In this document: piece after piece, positions 42,749-52,900 of the stretch | Layout: the number at the start of each line of letters is the position of its first letter | How positions within the stretch are numbered: the first letter of the stretch is position 1 | DNA from: Actinomadura nitritigenes | GTDB lineage: Bacteria; Actinomycetota; Actinomycetes; Streptosporangiales; Streptosporangiaceae | Assembly: GCF_017573545.1 (NCBI RefSeq) | Contig: NZ_JAGEOK010000007.1 | Coordinates: forward strand, 62,001 to 126,000 | DNA length: 64,000 nucleotides | Reading direction: 5' to 3' | Made by a program: the position numbers and the translations under genes | Notes under the pieces: model-generated | Databases searched by the model: none | What the model was told of the DNA's origin: nothing | The model's input: only the letters and a program-made list of their open reading frames with translations

Positions 42749-45700
42749 GTTCGGCTCTCCTCCATGTCGGTTCCGCCCGCCGTGACCGTCCAGGCCACGA
42801 CGTGTCCGTCGAGCTCTCGCGTCCCGACCTCGGTGACCGTGCCGCCGCCGGTGACCAGCAGGCGCTCGGCGTCGGACGCGGTGACGGCGGGTTCGGGGTG
42901 GCCGGCGGGCAGGGCCTGCAGGGCGGCCTGCTTGGCGGCGCGGACGCGGGCGTCCGTGCCGCCGGACGCCAGGCCGATGCCCGCGGGCTCGCCGGCGGGC
43001 CGTGCCAGCGCGACGCCGAGGTCGGCGTCGCAGGCGATGGCCACGGCCAGGTCCTGGTCGAAGGGCCCGGTGACGGCCGGGTGGTGCCCGGTGCCGTCGC
43101 GGACGGTCAGCTCGGCGGGGAACAGGGGGCCGTGGCCGTTGCGCCACAGCCAGTCCCGGACGGCGTCCTTCGCGGCGATGCGCCCGAGCAGCCACGGGCC
43201 CTGCGCGAAGCCGGGGAGCCGCTCGTACTCGGCGCGCTCCGCGGCGCACAGGTACTGGCGCATCACGAGGTCGCGGGAGGCGGTGCCGTCCCAGCGCTTG
43301 CGGGCGAGGCACCAGCCGCCGTCCTGCGGTTCCCCCATGCCGGACACTTCGGGGGTGAACTTCATCCGCCACAGGGCTTCGTCGGTGTAGAAGCGGTGCG
43401 CGGTCCATCCGTCGACGCGCGCCCACAGGGTTCCGTCTTCGCGGACCATCTCGACGGAGCAGCGCAGGGTGGTGTCCGTGAGCGACTCGGCCCACACGGT
43501 GGTCTCGAGGCGTTCTCCTGCGGACGGCGGCGGGCCGTACAGGGAGACGCGTTCGATCCCCACGGGGAAGACGGTCTGGTCCTTCTCCCCGTACACCTGG
43601 ATCCAGTGGCCGCAGAGCTGCCCGGCGCTGTCGATGAGCGCGCCCGGGGTGGGCAGGGACGTCAGGACGCCGCGCACGCCGTCCTCCGCGAGCGCGGTCA
43701 CCTGGGTGACGCCGCGGAACAGCGGGCCGTGGAACATCCAGCGTTCCTCGTAGAGCCGCTCGGCGGAGACGACGGGCGGGCCCTCCCCGGTCAGCGGGGT
43801 GCGGTCGGGCGGGGGCGGGGCGATGTGGCGCTCGGCGAGCAGGACCGTCCCGTCGGTGTGGCCGGGGATGACGACCTTGACCCGGCGCGGACCGGTGCCT
43901 CCGCCCTCGACGAGGTGGGCGCGGATGGCGGCGCTGGTCGGCGGGGCCGCCACGACCCACCGGACGGCGCGGACGGACTCGAACCCGACCACGACCGTGT
44001 CGGGCAGCAGTTCCCGCGCGGTCGCCGCCATCACCTCCAGCAGCGTGGCCAGCGGCACGATCGGGAACCGGTCCGACATGTCGGGCCAGTCGGGGGGCTG
44101 CGGGAAGAGGCAGTGGTCCGCGAGGTACGGCATCGCCTCCAGCGAGAACACGCGGGAGATCACCAGCTCGTCCGCCGGGGCGGACGGCGCGTCCTCGGAG
44201 GAGGCGGGCGCCGCGCCCCCGCCGAGCGCCTCCAGGACGCTCTGCGCGCCGGTCGCCGCGTCGTTGAGCAGCGCCTCCAGCTCGGCGAGCACCGGATCGT
44301 CGGCCGGCAGCGACGGCACCGCCGCGCCGCCCGGCCGGATCGGCGGCACCGCGCCGTCCAGCCTGACCAGCGGCGTCCCGAGGTCCAGCCGCATGCCCGC
44401 CGACGCCGGCGGCGCCGGGGACGCCCCGTACCCCTCCGCCCACAGCGCCGCGACGACCCGCCGCAGCTGCGCCATGCCGTCCCGCTTCGGGACGTTCACC
44501 GCCATCGCGAGGTGCTCGCGGGCGCCGAGCCGGTCGCCGACGAATCCCGTCAGGCTGCCCGGCCCGATCTGCACGAACGCCCGCACGTGCGCCGTCCCGT
44601 ACAGCTCCTCGACCAGCTCGCTGAACCGCACCGGCTCCAGCAGGTGCCGCGCGACCAGCTCCCGCACCGCGTCCGCGCCGCACGGGAACGGCGCGGCCGT
44701 CGTCCCCGACCACAGCGGGAAGCGCGGCTCGCGGATGTCCAGGGCCTCGAACGACCGCTGCACCTGCTTCTCGTACGCCTCCGCCAGCGGCGTGTGGAAG
44801 CCGGTGCGGAACGGCAGCTCCCGGCCGAGGACGCCCTCGGCCGCCAGCCGGCCCAGCACGTCCCGGACGTCGTCGGGCGGCCCGCAGATCACCGACTGGT
44901 GCGGGCAGTTGTCGTGGCTGACGTACAGGCCGGGCCGCCCGGCGATCGCCTCCTGCGCGCGGTCCGCGCCGCAGCCGAGCGCCCCGTACAGCACGTCGGG
45001 GACGTCCGGCCCGTCGCGGCCGAGGGCCCGCACGAACGCGTCCACGGCGGCCGGGTCGTACATCCCCGCGACGATCATCGCGGTCCACTCGCCGAGGCTG
45101 TGGCCGGCCGCGACGTCCGGTTCGACGCCCAGCTCGGCGAGCGCGGCGGCGAGCAGCCGGCCCACCGCGATCACGTCCGCCGCGTGGCCGGGCAGGTCGG
45201 TGCGGCCCGTCGGCTCCGGCTTCGGCATCCCGAAGTGCTCGGCGACGTCGTCCACGCGCGGCTCGAACGCCGGCTCGAACCCCGGGAACAGGAACGCCAG
45301 CCGCCCGCCTTCGGCGAGCAGGGGACGCGGGGCGAACCACACGTCGCTGCGTCCCCGCCACGGCGTCCCCCGCTGGACGACCGCCCGCGCCAGGTCCAGC
45401 CTGCGCGCGGTCGGCCCGACGATCGCCAGGCGGACCGGCAGGTCCGGCGGGCTCTCCCCCGCGCGCGCGAGCAGTTCCTGGTCGGGCACCGCCAGCAGCG
45501 CCGCCAGCTCGTCGGCGGTGCGGGCGGCCAGCCTCAGCACGCCCTCCTCCGACCGCGGCGCGTCCAGCCGCCTGCGCCTGCGCGCCCGCCCCGCCGGAGG
45601 CTCCTCCAGGATCACGTGCGCGTTCGCGCCGCCGAACCCGAACGCGTTCACCACCGCGCGGCGCGGACCGTCCGCCGGCCGCGCCCACTCCGCCGCCTCC

Positions 45701-46995
45701 CGGACGACCCGCAGCCGCCCCCCGTCCAGCGCCGGATGCGGATCGTCCACGTGCAGCGTCGGCGGCAGCACCCCGTCGCGCACCGCGCACGCCGCCTTGA
45801 TCAGCCCCGCCATCCCCGCCGCGGGCATCGCGTGCCCGATCATCGACTTCACCGTGCCGAGCCCGACCGGCGGGCCGTCCGTCCCGAGCACCCGGCGCAT
45901 CGTCGCCAGCTCCGCCTCGTCCCCTGCCGGCGTCGCCGTCCCGTGCGCCTCCACCAGGCCCAGCGCGCCCGCCGCCCGCGGGTCCAGGCCCGCGTCCCGC
46001 CACGCCCGCTCAACGGCCAGGACCTGCCCGTCCACCAGCGGGCTCATGATCCCGGCCGCCCGCCCGTCGCTGGACGACCCCGTCCCGACCACCACGGCGT
46101 GGATCCGGTCGCCCGCCCGCACCGCGTCCCGCAGCCGCTTCAGCAGCACCACCCCGGTGCCCTCCGCCAGCAGCGTCCCGTCGGCGGCCCTGTCGAACGG
46201 CCGGATCGTCTCGCTCGGGCTCAGCGCCCGCAGCTGGCTGAACACGCTCCACACCGTCGCGTGGTGCGCGTGGTGCACCGCTCCCGCGAGCATCGCGTCC
46301 GCCTCGCCGCTCCGCAGCGCCCGCACCGCGTGCTCCACCGCCAGCAGCGACGACGCGCACGCCGCGTCCACCGTGTACGCCGGACCGCGCAGATCGAACC
46401 GGTTCGCGATCCGCGCCGCCGCGAAGCTCGGCACCAGCTCCACCGACGCGTCCGGGCCGTCCGGCCCGACCCGCTCGCAGAACGCCCGCCGGATCTCCTC
46501 CAGCCGGTCCGCGCCCAGCTCCGGCAGCAGCTCCGCCAGCACCCCGGCCACCTGGTGCGACGTCCGCACCCGCTGGTCGAACCGCGCGACCCCCGGGGTG
46601 ATGTAGCCGCCCCGGCCGATCACCACCCCGACCCGCGTCCGGTCCGGCAGCCGATCGTCGCCGCCCGCGTCCGCGATCGCCTCCGCCGCGGCCCGCAACG
46701 CCATCAGCTGGTCCGGCTCCATCCCCGGCACCGACGCCGGCGTGATGCCGAACCGCGCCGGATCGAACGTCGCCAGCTCGTCCACGAACCCGCCGCGCCG
46801 GCAGTAGAACCGGTCGCACTCCGGCGGCCGCCCGTACGCGTCCGGGTCGTAGTACAGCGCCGGATCCCAGCGGCCCGGCGGCACGTCCGTGATCGCGTCG
46901 ATGCCCGCCAGGACGTTGCGCCACAGCTCCGCCGCCGAACCGGCCCCGGGGAACACCGCCCCGGCGCCCACGATCGCGATCGGCTCCCCCGTCAC
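42745..46995 (-). CDS. Iterative type I PKS: KS-AT-DH-PPTase-like
   Basis: 1416 residues. Ketosynthase about 1-440 with active Cys near 212 (YTVDAACASSL), EAHGTATPAGD and VKSMIGHAMPAAGMA. Acyltransferase about 545-870 with intact nucleophile near 632 (VAAGHSLGEWTAMI). A linker follows, then a hot-dog dehydratase region from about 945 (MPYLADHCLF; later WMFHGPLFRGVTQVTAL). The C-terminal 200 residues resemble integrated phosphopantetheinyl transferases of PUFA/enediyne PKSs (LGRIAAKDAVRDWLWRNGHG; LFPAELTVRDGTG). However, the metal-site KEA motif reads AAKQAALQA. No ACP or KR here, so it must work with the first PKS and the discrete ACP. The GTG overlaps the first PKS stop. Confidence 0.88.
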   Translation of the reverse strand: MTGEPIAIVGAGAVFPGAGSAAELWRNVLAGIDAITDVPPGRWDPALYYDPDAYGRPPECDRFYCRRGGFVDELATFDPARFGITPASVPGMEPDQLMALRAAAEAIADAGGDDRLPDRTRVGVVIGRGGYITPGVARFDQRVRTSHQVAGVLAELLPELGADRLEEIRRAFCERVGPDGPDASVELVPSFAAARIANRFDLRGPAYTVDAACASSLLAVEHAVRALRSGEADAMLAGAVHHAHHATVWSVFSQLRALSPSETIRPFDRAADGTLLAEGTGVVLLKRLRDAVRAGDRIHAVVVGTGSSSDGRAAGIMSPLVDGQVLAVERAWRDAGLDPRAAGALGLVEAHGTATPAGDEAELATMRRVLGTDGPPVGLGTVKSMIGHAMPAAGMAGLIKAACAVRDGVLPPTLHVDDPHPALDGGRLRVVREAAEWARPADGPRRAVVNAFGFGGANAHVILEEPPAGRARRRRRLDAPRSEEGVLRLAARTADELAALLAVPDQELLARAGESPPDLPVRLAIVGPTARRLDLARAVVQRGTPWRGRSDVWFAPRPLLAEGGRLAFLFPGFEPAFEPRVDDVAEHFGMPKPEPTGRTDLPGHAADVIAVGRLLAAALAELGVEPDVAAGHSLGEWTAMIVAGMYDPAAVDAFVRALGRDGPDVPDVLYGALGCGADRAQEAIAGRPGLYVSHDNCPHQSVICGPPDDVRDVLGRLAAEGVLGRELPFRTGFHTPLAEAYEKQVQRSFEALDIREPRFPLWSGTTAAPFPCGADAVRELVARHLLEPVRFSELVEELYGTAHVRAFVQIGPGSLTGFVGDRLGAREHLAMAVNVPKRDGMAQLRRVVAALWAEGYGASPAPPASAGMRLDLGTPLVRLDGAVPPIRPGGAAVPSLPADDPVLAELEALLNDAATGAQSVLEALGGGAAPASSEDAPSAPADELVISRVFSLEAMPYLADHCLFPQPPDWPDMSDRFPIVPLATLLEVMAATARELLPDTVVVGFESVRAVRWVVAAPPTSAAIRAHLVEGGGTGPRRVKVVIPGHTDGTVLLAERHIAPPPPDRTPLTGEGPPVVSAERLYEERWMFHGPLFRGVTQVTALAEDGVRGVLTSLPTPGALIDSAGQLCGHWIQVYGEKDQTVFPVGIERVSLYGPPPSAGERLETTVWAESLTDTTLRCSVEMVREDGTLWARVDGWTAHRFYTDEALWRMKFTPEVSGMGEPQDGGWCLARKRWDGTASRDLVMRQYLCAAERAEYERLPGFAQGPWLLGRIAAKDAVRDWLWRNGHGPLFPAELTVRDGTGHHPAVTGPFDQDLAVAIACDADLGVALARPAGEPAGIGLASGGTDARVRAAKQAALQALPAGHPEPAVTASDAERLLVTGGGTVTEVGTRELDGHVVAWTVTAGGTDMEESRT

Positions 46996-49900
46996 CGGAC
47001 CGTCCCGGTGAACACGACCTGCGTCTCGTCCCCGTGCGCGATCTCCCGCAGCAGCGCCGCCACGCCCGCGTCGGGATCGATCAGGCCGATCCCGCGCCGC
47101 CCGTACTCGCGCGCCAGCTCCGGCGACACCATGCCGCCGCCCGCCCACGGGCCCCAGTCCGCCACCAGCACCCGGCCGCGCAGCCGCGTCCGCCACACGT
47201 GCGCGAGCGTGTCGCACGCCTCGTTCGCCGCCGCGTAGTCGGCCTGCCCCCGGTTGCCGTGCACGCCCGCGACGCTGCCGAACACGACGAAGAAGCCGAC
47301 GTCGGGCCTCACCGCCGCCGCGAGCGCCGACGCGCCGTCCACCTTCGTCCGGTACACCCGCTCGAACGACTGCGGCTCCTTGTCCCGGACGAGCCGGTCC
47401 TCCACGACGCCCGCGCCGTGGACCACCCCGTCCAGCCGGCCGTGCCGCAGATACACCCGCTCCACCACGTCCCGGACCACCCGGGGCTCGCGCACGTCGC
47501 CCGCGTGGTAGCGGACCGACGCCGCGTGCTCCTTCAGCGCGTCCAGATTCGCGCGGATCTCCCGCTCGGCCAGGATGCGCCGCACCGTCGCCTCGATCTC
47601 CGCGGGCCGGCGCCCGCCCTGCGCGACCAGCGCCCGCCGCAGCCCCGCCTCGTCCGGGACGTCCGGGAACGACGCCGGGCCCACCGGCTCCAGCGTCCGC
47701 CCCATCACCTCGATGTGGCAGCCGGTCGTCCGCGCCAGCTCCAGCGCGGTGCGCGCGGTGACGCCCCGCGCGCCCCCGGTCAGCAGGACGACGCCGTCCG
47801 GTCCCAGCGGCACCCGCGCCTCGCCGCGCAGCTCCACCGGCACGACGCGCATCGTGTGCCGCAGGTCGCCCTCATGGCCGACGACCACGGGGCCCCGGGC
47901 GTCCAGCAGTTCGGCCAGGATCCGCGACGCGATGGCCCGCGGCGTGTCCTTGGTGTCGACGTCCAGCGCCCTGACCAGCGTGTCCGGGTACTCCTGCGCG
48001 ACCGTCGCGGCGAGGCCGCGCAACCCCGCGCCCGGCCCCGGGTCACCGATCCCGCCGCCGTCGAACGCGCGCCCGAACGTCCCGCCGGCCCCGCTCGCCA
48101 GCACCAGCCACCGCAGCCCGCCCACCAGCGCGGCGCGGATCCCCGCGTACGCGTCCGGCAGCACGGCCGTCGCGCCCGGCCGGAGCGCCGCCAGATGCAC
48201 CAGGCCGTCGCACTTCCCGTCCACGTCCAGCGGCGTCCGCGCCCGCGCCCCGTGCCGCTCCAGCAGGTCCGCCAGTTCCAGCGCGACGCCGCACCCGTCG
48301 TCGACCACCACGAACGTCCGCCCGTCGAACGCCGTCCCGGTGTCCGCCGGCACCGGCAGCGCCTCCAGGTCCGCCGTCCTCACCACCTGCCGGACGACCC
48401 GCCGGGCCCGCTCCCCCGACGGCCGGACCCGCCCGGCGAGCACCCTGCGCGCCCCCGTCGGCTCCCCGTCCCGCCCGGCGGCCCGCTGCGCGGGCGTCCC
48501 GCCGAGCCCGAAGGGGCCCGCCTGCGCGTCCTCCCCGCCGAGCGCGGCGACCCCGTCCCCGCCGAGCCGCACGACCTCGACGGCCGCCTCCCCGGCGGGC
48601 CGCCGATCCGGGGCGTCCTCGCCGGCCGCGTCGGCCTGCGCCTCGCCGGCGGGCGCGTCCTCCCGGCCGCCCGAGCCCTGCGCCTCGGGCCTCCGGGCAG
48701 ACGGCACCCCGGCCTGGTTCCCGGCGCTACCGGCCCGGACGTCCGCCGGTTCCTCGGCCGCCTCCGAGGCCCCTTCCGCAGACGCCGCCGCATCCTCCTC
48801 GCCCGAGGGAAGCTCCGCTCCCCGGCCGCCCGCACTCCGAGTCGCCGCGCCCGACGGCCGCTCGGTCGCACCGGCCCGCTCACCGCCGCCCTCGGAGACG
48901 GGCGCGGCGGTGCGCGCCCCTCCTCGTTCCGTGGGCGCACCGGCGGCACTGCTCACCGCCTTGCCGGCACGGGCCTCCGTGCTCGACGTCTGCTCCAGCG
49001 CCTCGGTCGTTCCGGCCGCGGCTTCCGGGGCCGTGGAACGTGGGGCTCCTGCGATCGAGGGCGTCTCCGCATCGCGGGACGCGCCCGGTGGCTGGTCGGC
49101 CGGTGCCGGTGTCGCCGGGCGGGTGCGGGGTTCGGTGCCGCTCGCGGCCTCGGCGTGCGGCGCCTTCGGGGAGATCTCCGGATCGCGGGGTTTCGCGGGC
49201 CGGGGTGCCGTGTTCGCGGGCCGTTCGGGCCCGCCGGGGAGGGGCGCCGCCTGGGGCGGGACGGCGGGGCGCTGCGGGCCCTGCGCCGACGGCAGGCGGG
49301 TGCGGAGGCAGTCGACGATGTCGGCGATCGTGGTGAGGCGGGCGAGCTGCTCGATGACGGCGTCCGGGGCGGTGAGGCCGAGGCGCTCGGTGACCTCGCC
49401 GATGATGACGGTGCGCTTGATGGAGTCGATGGACAGGTCGGCCTCGAGGTCGAGGTCGGCGCCCAGCGCGGACTCGGGGTAGCCGGTGCGGGCGCTGATC
49501 ACCGCCAGGACGGTGGCGTGGACGTCGCGGGGCGGTTCGGGCGCGGCGGAGCGGAGGGGCAGGGTCTCGCCGGGCAGGACGGGGCGGGGCGCCGGGATCG
49601 GCGCGGGCGGCACGCCCGGTCCGGCGGGCTCGGCGCCGAGGTGGCGGAGGATGACCTCGCGCTGCGCGGCGATCAGTTCGCGGCCGGCGCGCAGGTACTC
49701 CAGGACGGCGGTGTCGGAGCCCGCCGGGCGGGCGGGCGCCGCGGCGGGGACGCGCTCGGCGGGGCGGAGCGCGCCCGCCGGGTAGCCGCCATCGGCGGTG
49801 CGGACGAGGTGGCCGTTGACGGTCCAGCCGGGCGCGGCGGGGACGGACCCGGGGTCGAGGACGCGGGCGTCGCGCCCGGCGAACAGCGGCAGCGGGTCGA

Positions 49901-52900
49901 CGGGGACACCGGCGGCGGCGAGCTCGGCCAAGGCGTGCAGGAGCCGTTCGACGGAGCCGTCCTCGGCGGCGTCGCACGCGACGGCGGTGTGCGGGCGGTC
50001 GCCGAGGATGCGGCGGGCGAGGCCGGTGAGGACGCGTCCGGGTCCGGCCTCGACGAAGGTGCGGGCGCCCGCCTCGTACATCGCCTCGATCTGCTCGACG
50101 AACCGGACGGGCGCGGCGATCTGCCCGGCGAGGGTGGCGGCGAGCTCGGCGGGATCGCTGTCGTAGGGGGCGGCGGTGGTGTTGGACCAGACGGGAAACG
50201 CGGGCGAGCGCAGATCGCGTCCGGTGAGGGCGGTGCGGAGGGTGCCGGACGCGGCGGCGACGAGGGGGCTGTGGAAGGCGCAGGCGACCGGGAGTCGCTC
50301 CGCGGCGAGGCCGCGCTCGGCCAGGACGGCGAGGGCGCGGGCGACTCCGGCGGTGGTGCCGGACACGACGACCTGGTCGGGCGCGTTGTGGTTGGCGACG
50401 ACGATCTCGGAGACGCCGGAGACGGCCTCCCTGACCTGCCGGAGCGGCGCGGCGACGGCGGCCATGGCGCCGGGGTCGGCGCCCGCGGCGGCGAGGACGG
50501 CCTCGGCGCGGGCGGCGCTGAGCTCGATCATGTCGGTGTCGTTGAAGACGCCGGCGGCGCAGAGCGCGACGAGTTCGCCGTAGCCGTGCCCGGCGGCGAG
50601 GTCGGGGTGCACGCCGACGGCGGTGAGCAGGCGGTGGACGGCGAGGCCGGCGATGCCGAGGGCGGGCTGCGCGACCCGGGTGTCGGCGAGCGCGTCGCGC
50701 TGCCGGCGGGCGTCGTCGGGGCCGAACGCGGCGGGCGGGAACATCGCGGGCGCGTAGCGCCCGCCGGCGAGGCGGAGCAGGCGCTGCAGGCGGGGGAAGG
50801 CGACGAAGAGCCCGGCGAGCATGCCGGGCCGCTGGCCGCCCTGCCCGGGGAACAGGAACGCGACCTGCCCGGGGTCGCCCGACCTGCGGACGTGCACGCC
50901 GGGCGCGCTGCGGAACTCGGCGGCGGCGGCGAGCTTGGCGCGCAGGTCGTCGAGGCCGGCGGCGACGACGGCGACCTGGACGCGCCCTTCGGCGGACGCG
51001 CAGGTCCGCGCGAGGTCGCGCAGCCGGACGGACGGCGCGTCCAGCAGCCGCCGGAGCCGCGCGATCTCGGCGCGGGCGGCGGTGCGGTCGGCGCCGCGGA
51101 CGAGGAACAGTTCGGCGGGCCATTGGGCGAGGCCGGACACCGGTTCGGGGCCGCCGTCGTAGCCGGCGAGGACGGCGTGGAAGGTGGCGCCGCCGACGCC
51201 GGAGCCGCTGAGGCCGGCGTACCGGTCGCCGGGGCGGGCGGCCCATGGGCGCGCGGTCGTCCCGAACGCGAGCGGCCCGTCCGGATCCCAGGCGGCGTTC
51301 GGGCTGGTGAGGTGCAGGGTGCCAGGGAGGACGCCGGTGTGCAGGGCGTACGCGGTCTTGACGAGCCCGGCGAGCCCGGCGGCGCACCTGGGGTGGCCGA
51401 TCTGCGACGTGACGGAGCCGAGCGCGACGGAGCCGGGCGCGGCGGCGGAGAACGCGGCGGTGAGGGCCGCGAGCTCGGTGCGGTCGCCGGCCTCGGTGCC
51501 GGTGCCGTGCGCCTCGACGAGCCCGACGTCGGACGGGCGGACGCCGGCGCGCTCGTAGGCGCGGTCGAGGGCGAGCCGCAGTCCTTCGGCGCGGGGCGCG
51601 GTGAGGCCGGGGGCGCGGCCGTCGCCGGCCCCGGCGACGGACTTGACGACGGCGTAGACGCGGTCGCCGTCGCGTTCGGCGTCGGCGAGCCGCTTCAGCA
51701 CGACGCAGGCGACGCCCTCGCCGAGCGCGATGCCGTCGGCGGCGGCGTCGAACGGGGCGCAGCGGCCGGACGGCGACAGCGCGCGGCCGGCGGAGAACAT
51801 CAGATAGTCCCGGATGCCGTTGTGCACGTCGGCGCCGCCGCACAGCACCATGTCGCTGCCGCCGGTGACGAGTTCCTTGCAGGCGGCGTCGAGGGCTGCG
51901 AGGGACGCGGCGCACGCGGCGTCGACGGTGTAGTTGGCGCCGCCGAGGTCGAGCCGGTTCGCGATGCGCCCGGCGATGACGTTGGTGAGGACGCCGGGGA
52001 AGGAGTCCTCGGTGGGCTCGGGGAGCTGCTCGTCCAGCGCGGGCGGGACCTCGCCGTAGTAGGACGGCAGGGCGGCGCGGAGCCCGTAGGCGGTGGCGAG
52101 CTCGCTGCCGCCTTCGGCACCGAAGAACACCGAGGTTCGCGACCGGTCGAACGGGCGGTCGGCGTATCCGGCGTCCTTCAGCGCGCGCGCCGCGACCTCC
52201 AAGGCGAGGAGCTGGGCCGGCTCGATGCTGCCGAGCGCGCTGGGCGGGATGCCGTAGGCGAGCGCGTCGAACGGGACGTCCGGCAGGAACCCGCCCCACT
52301 TCGACGGGGTCTTGCCGGGCTCGGACGGGCCGTAGTGGATCGCCGGGTCCCAGCGTTCGGCGGGCACCTCGGTGACCGAGTCGACGCCGCCGACGATGTT
52401 CGCCCAGTAGGCGTCGGCGTCACGGGCGCCGGGGAAGACGCAGCCGATACCGACGATCGCGATGTCGGCGGGGCGGGCGGCGGTGGGCGCGGAGGCCCGG
52501 TCCCCGGCGATGCCGAGCTCGGCGGCGCGCGCGGCGAGCAGCGCGGTGGCGCCGTTCGTGACCTCTTCGTGCAGGGCGGCGGCGGTGGTCGTGGAGGTGC
52601 GCAGGACCGCGACGTCCCCGATCATGTAGAGGCCCTCGGCGCGCTGCTCGTCGGGCCCGACGGGGGTGGAGCGGCGCAGGCCCTTGCCGGCGATGCGGAG
52701 CCGGCCGAGGTTGAGGCGTTCGAGCTGCCGCCACATGTCCTGGCGGGGCGTCCCGGCGGCCTCCAGCTCGCGGCGCGCCTCGGCGAACCGCTCGACGTAG
52801 GGGGTGCGGGCGCAGCGGGTCGCGTGCCCGGGCGAGGTCTCGAGCAGCGCCGTTCCCGCGCATTCGACGGCGGCCTTCTGGAAGCCGGGCAGGATCGCGC

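Noticed and set aside
42802..47238. A 1478-codon open frame antisense to the second PKS
   Set aside because: Same reason: low-complexity RPR/GRR translation, no ribosome site, and the minus strand holds clear KS and AT motifs.
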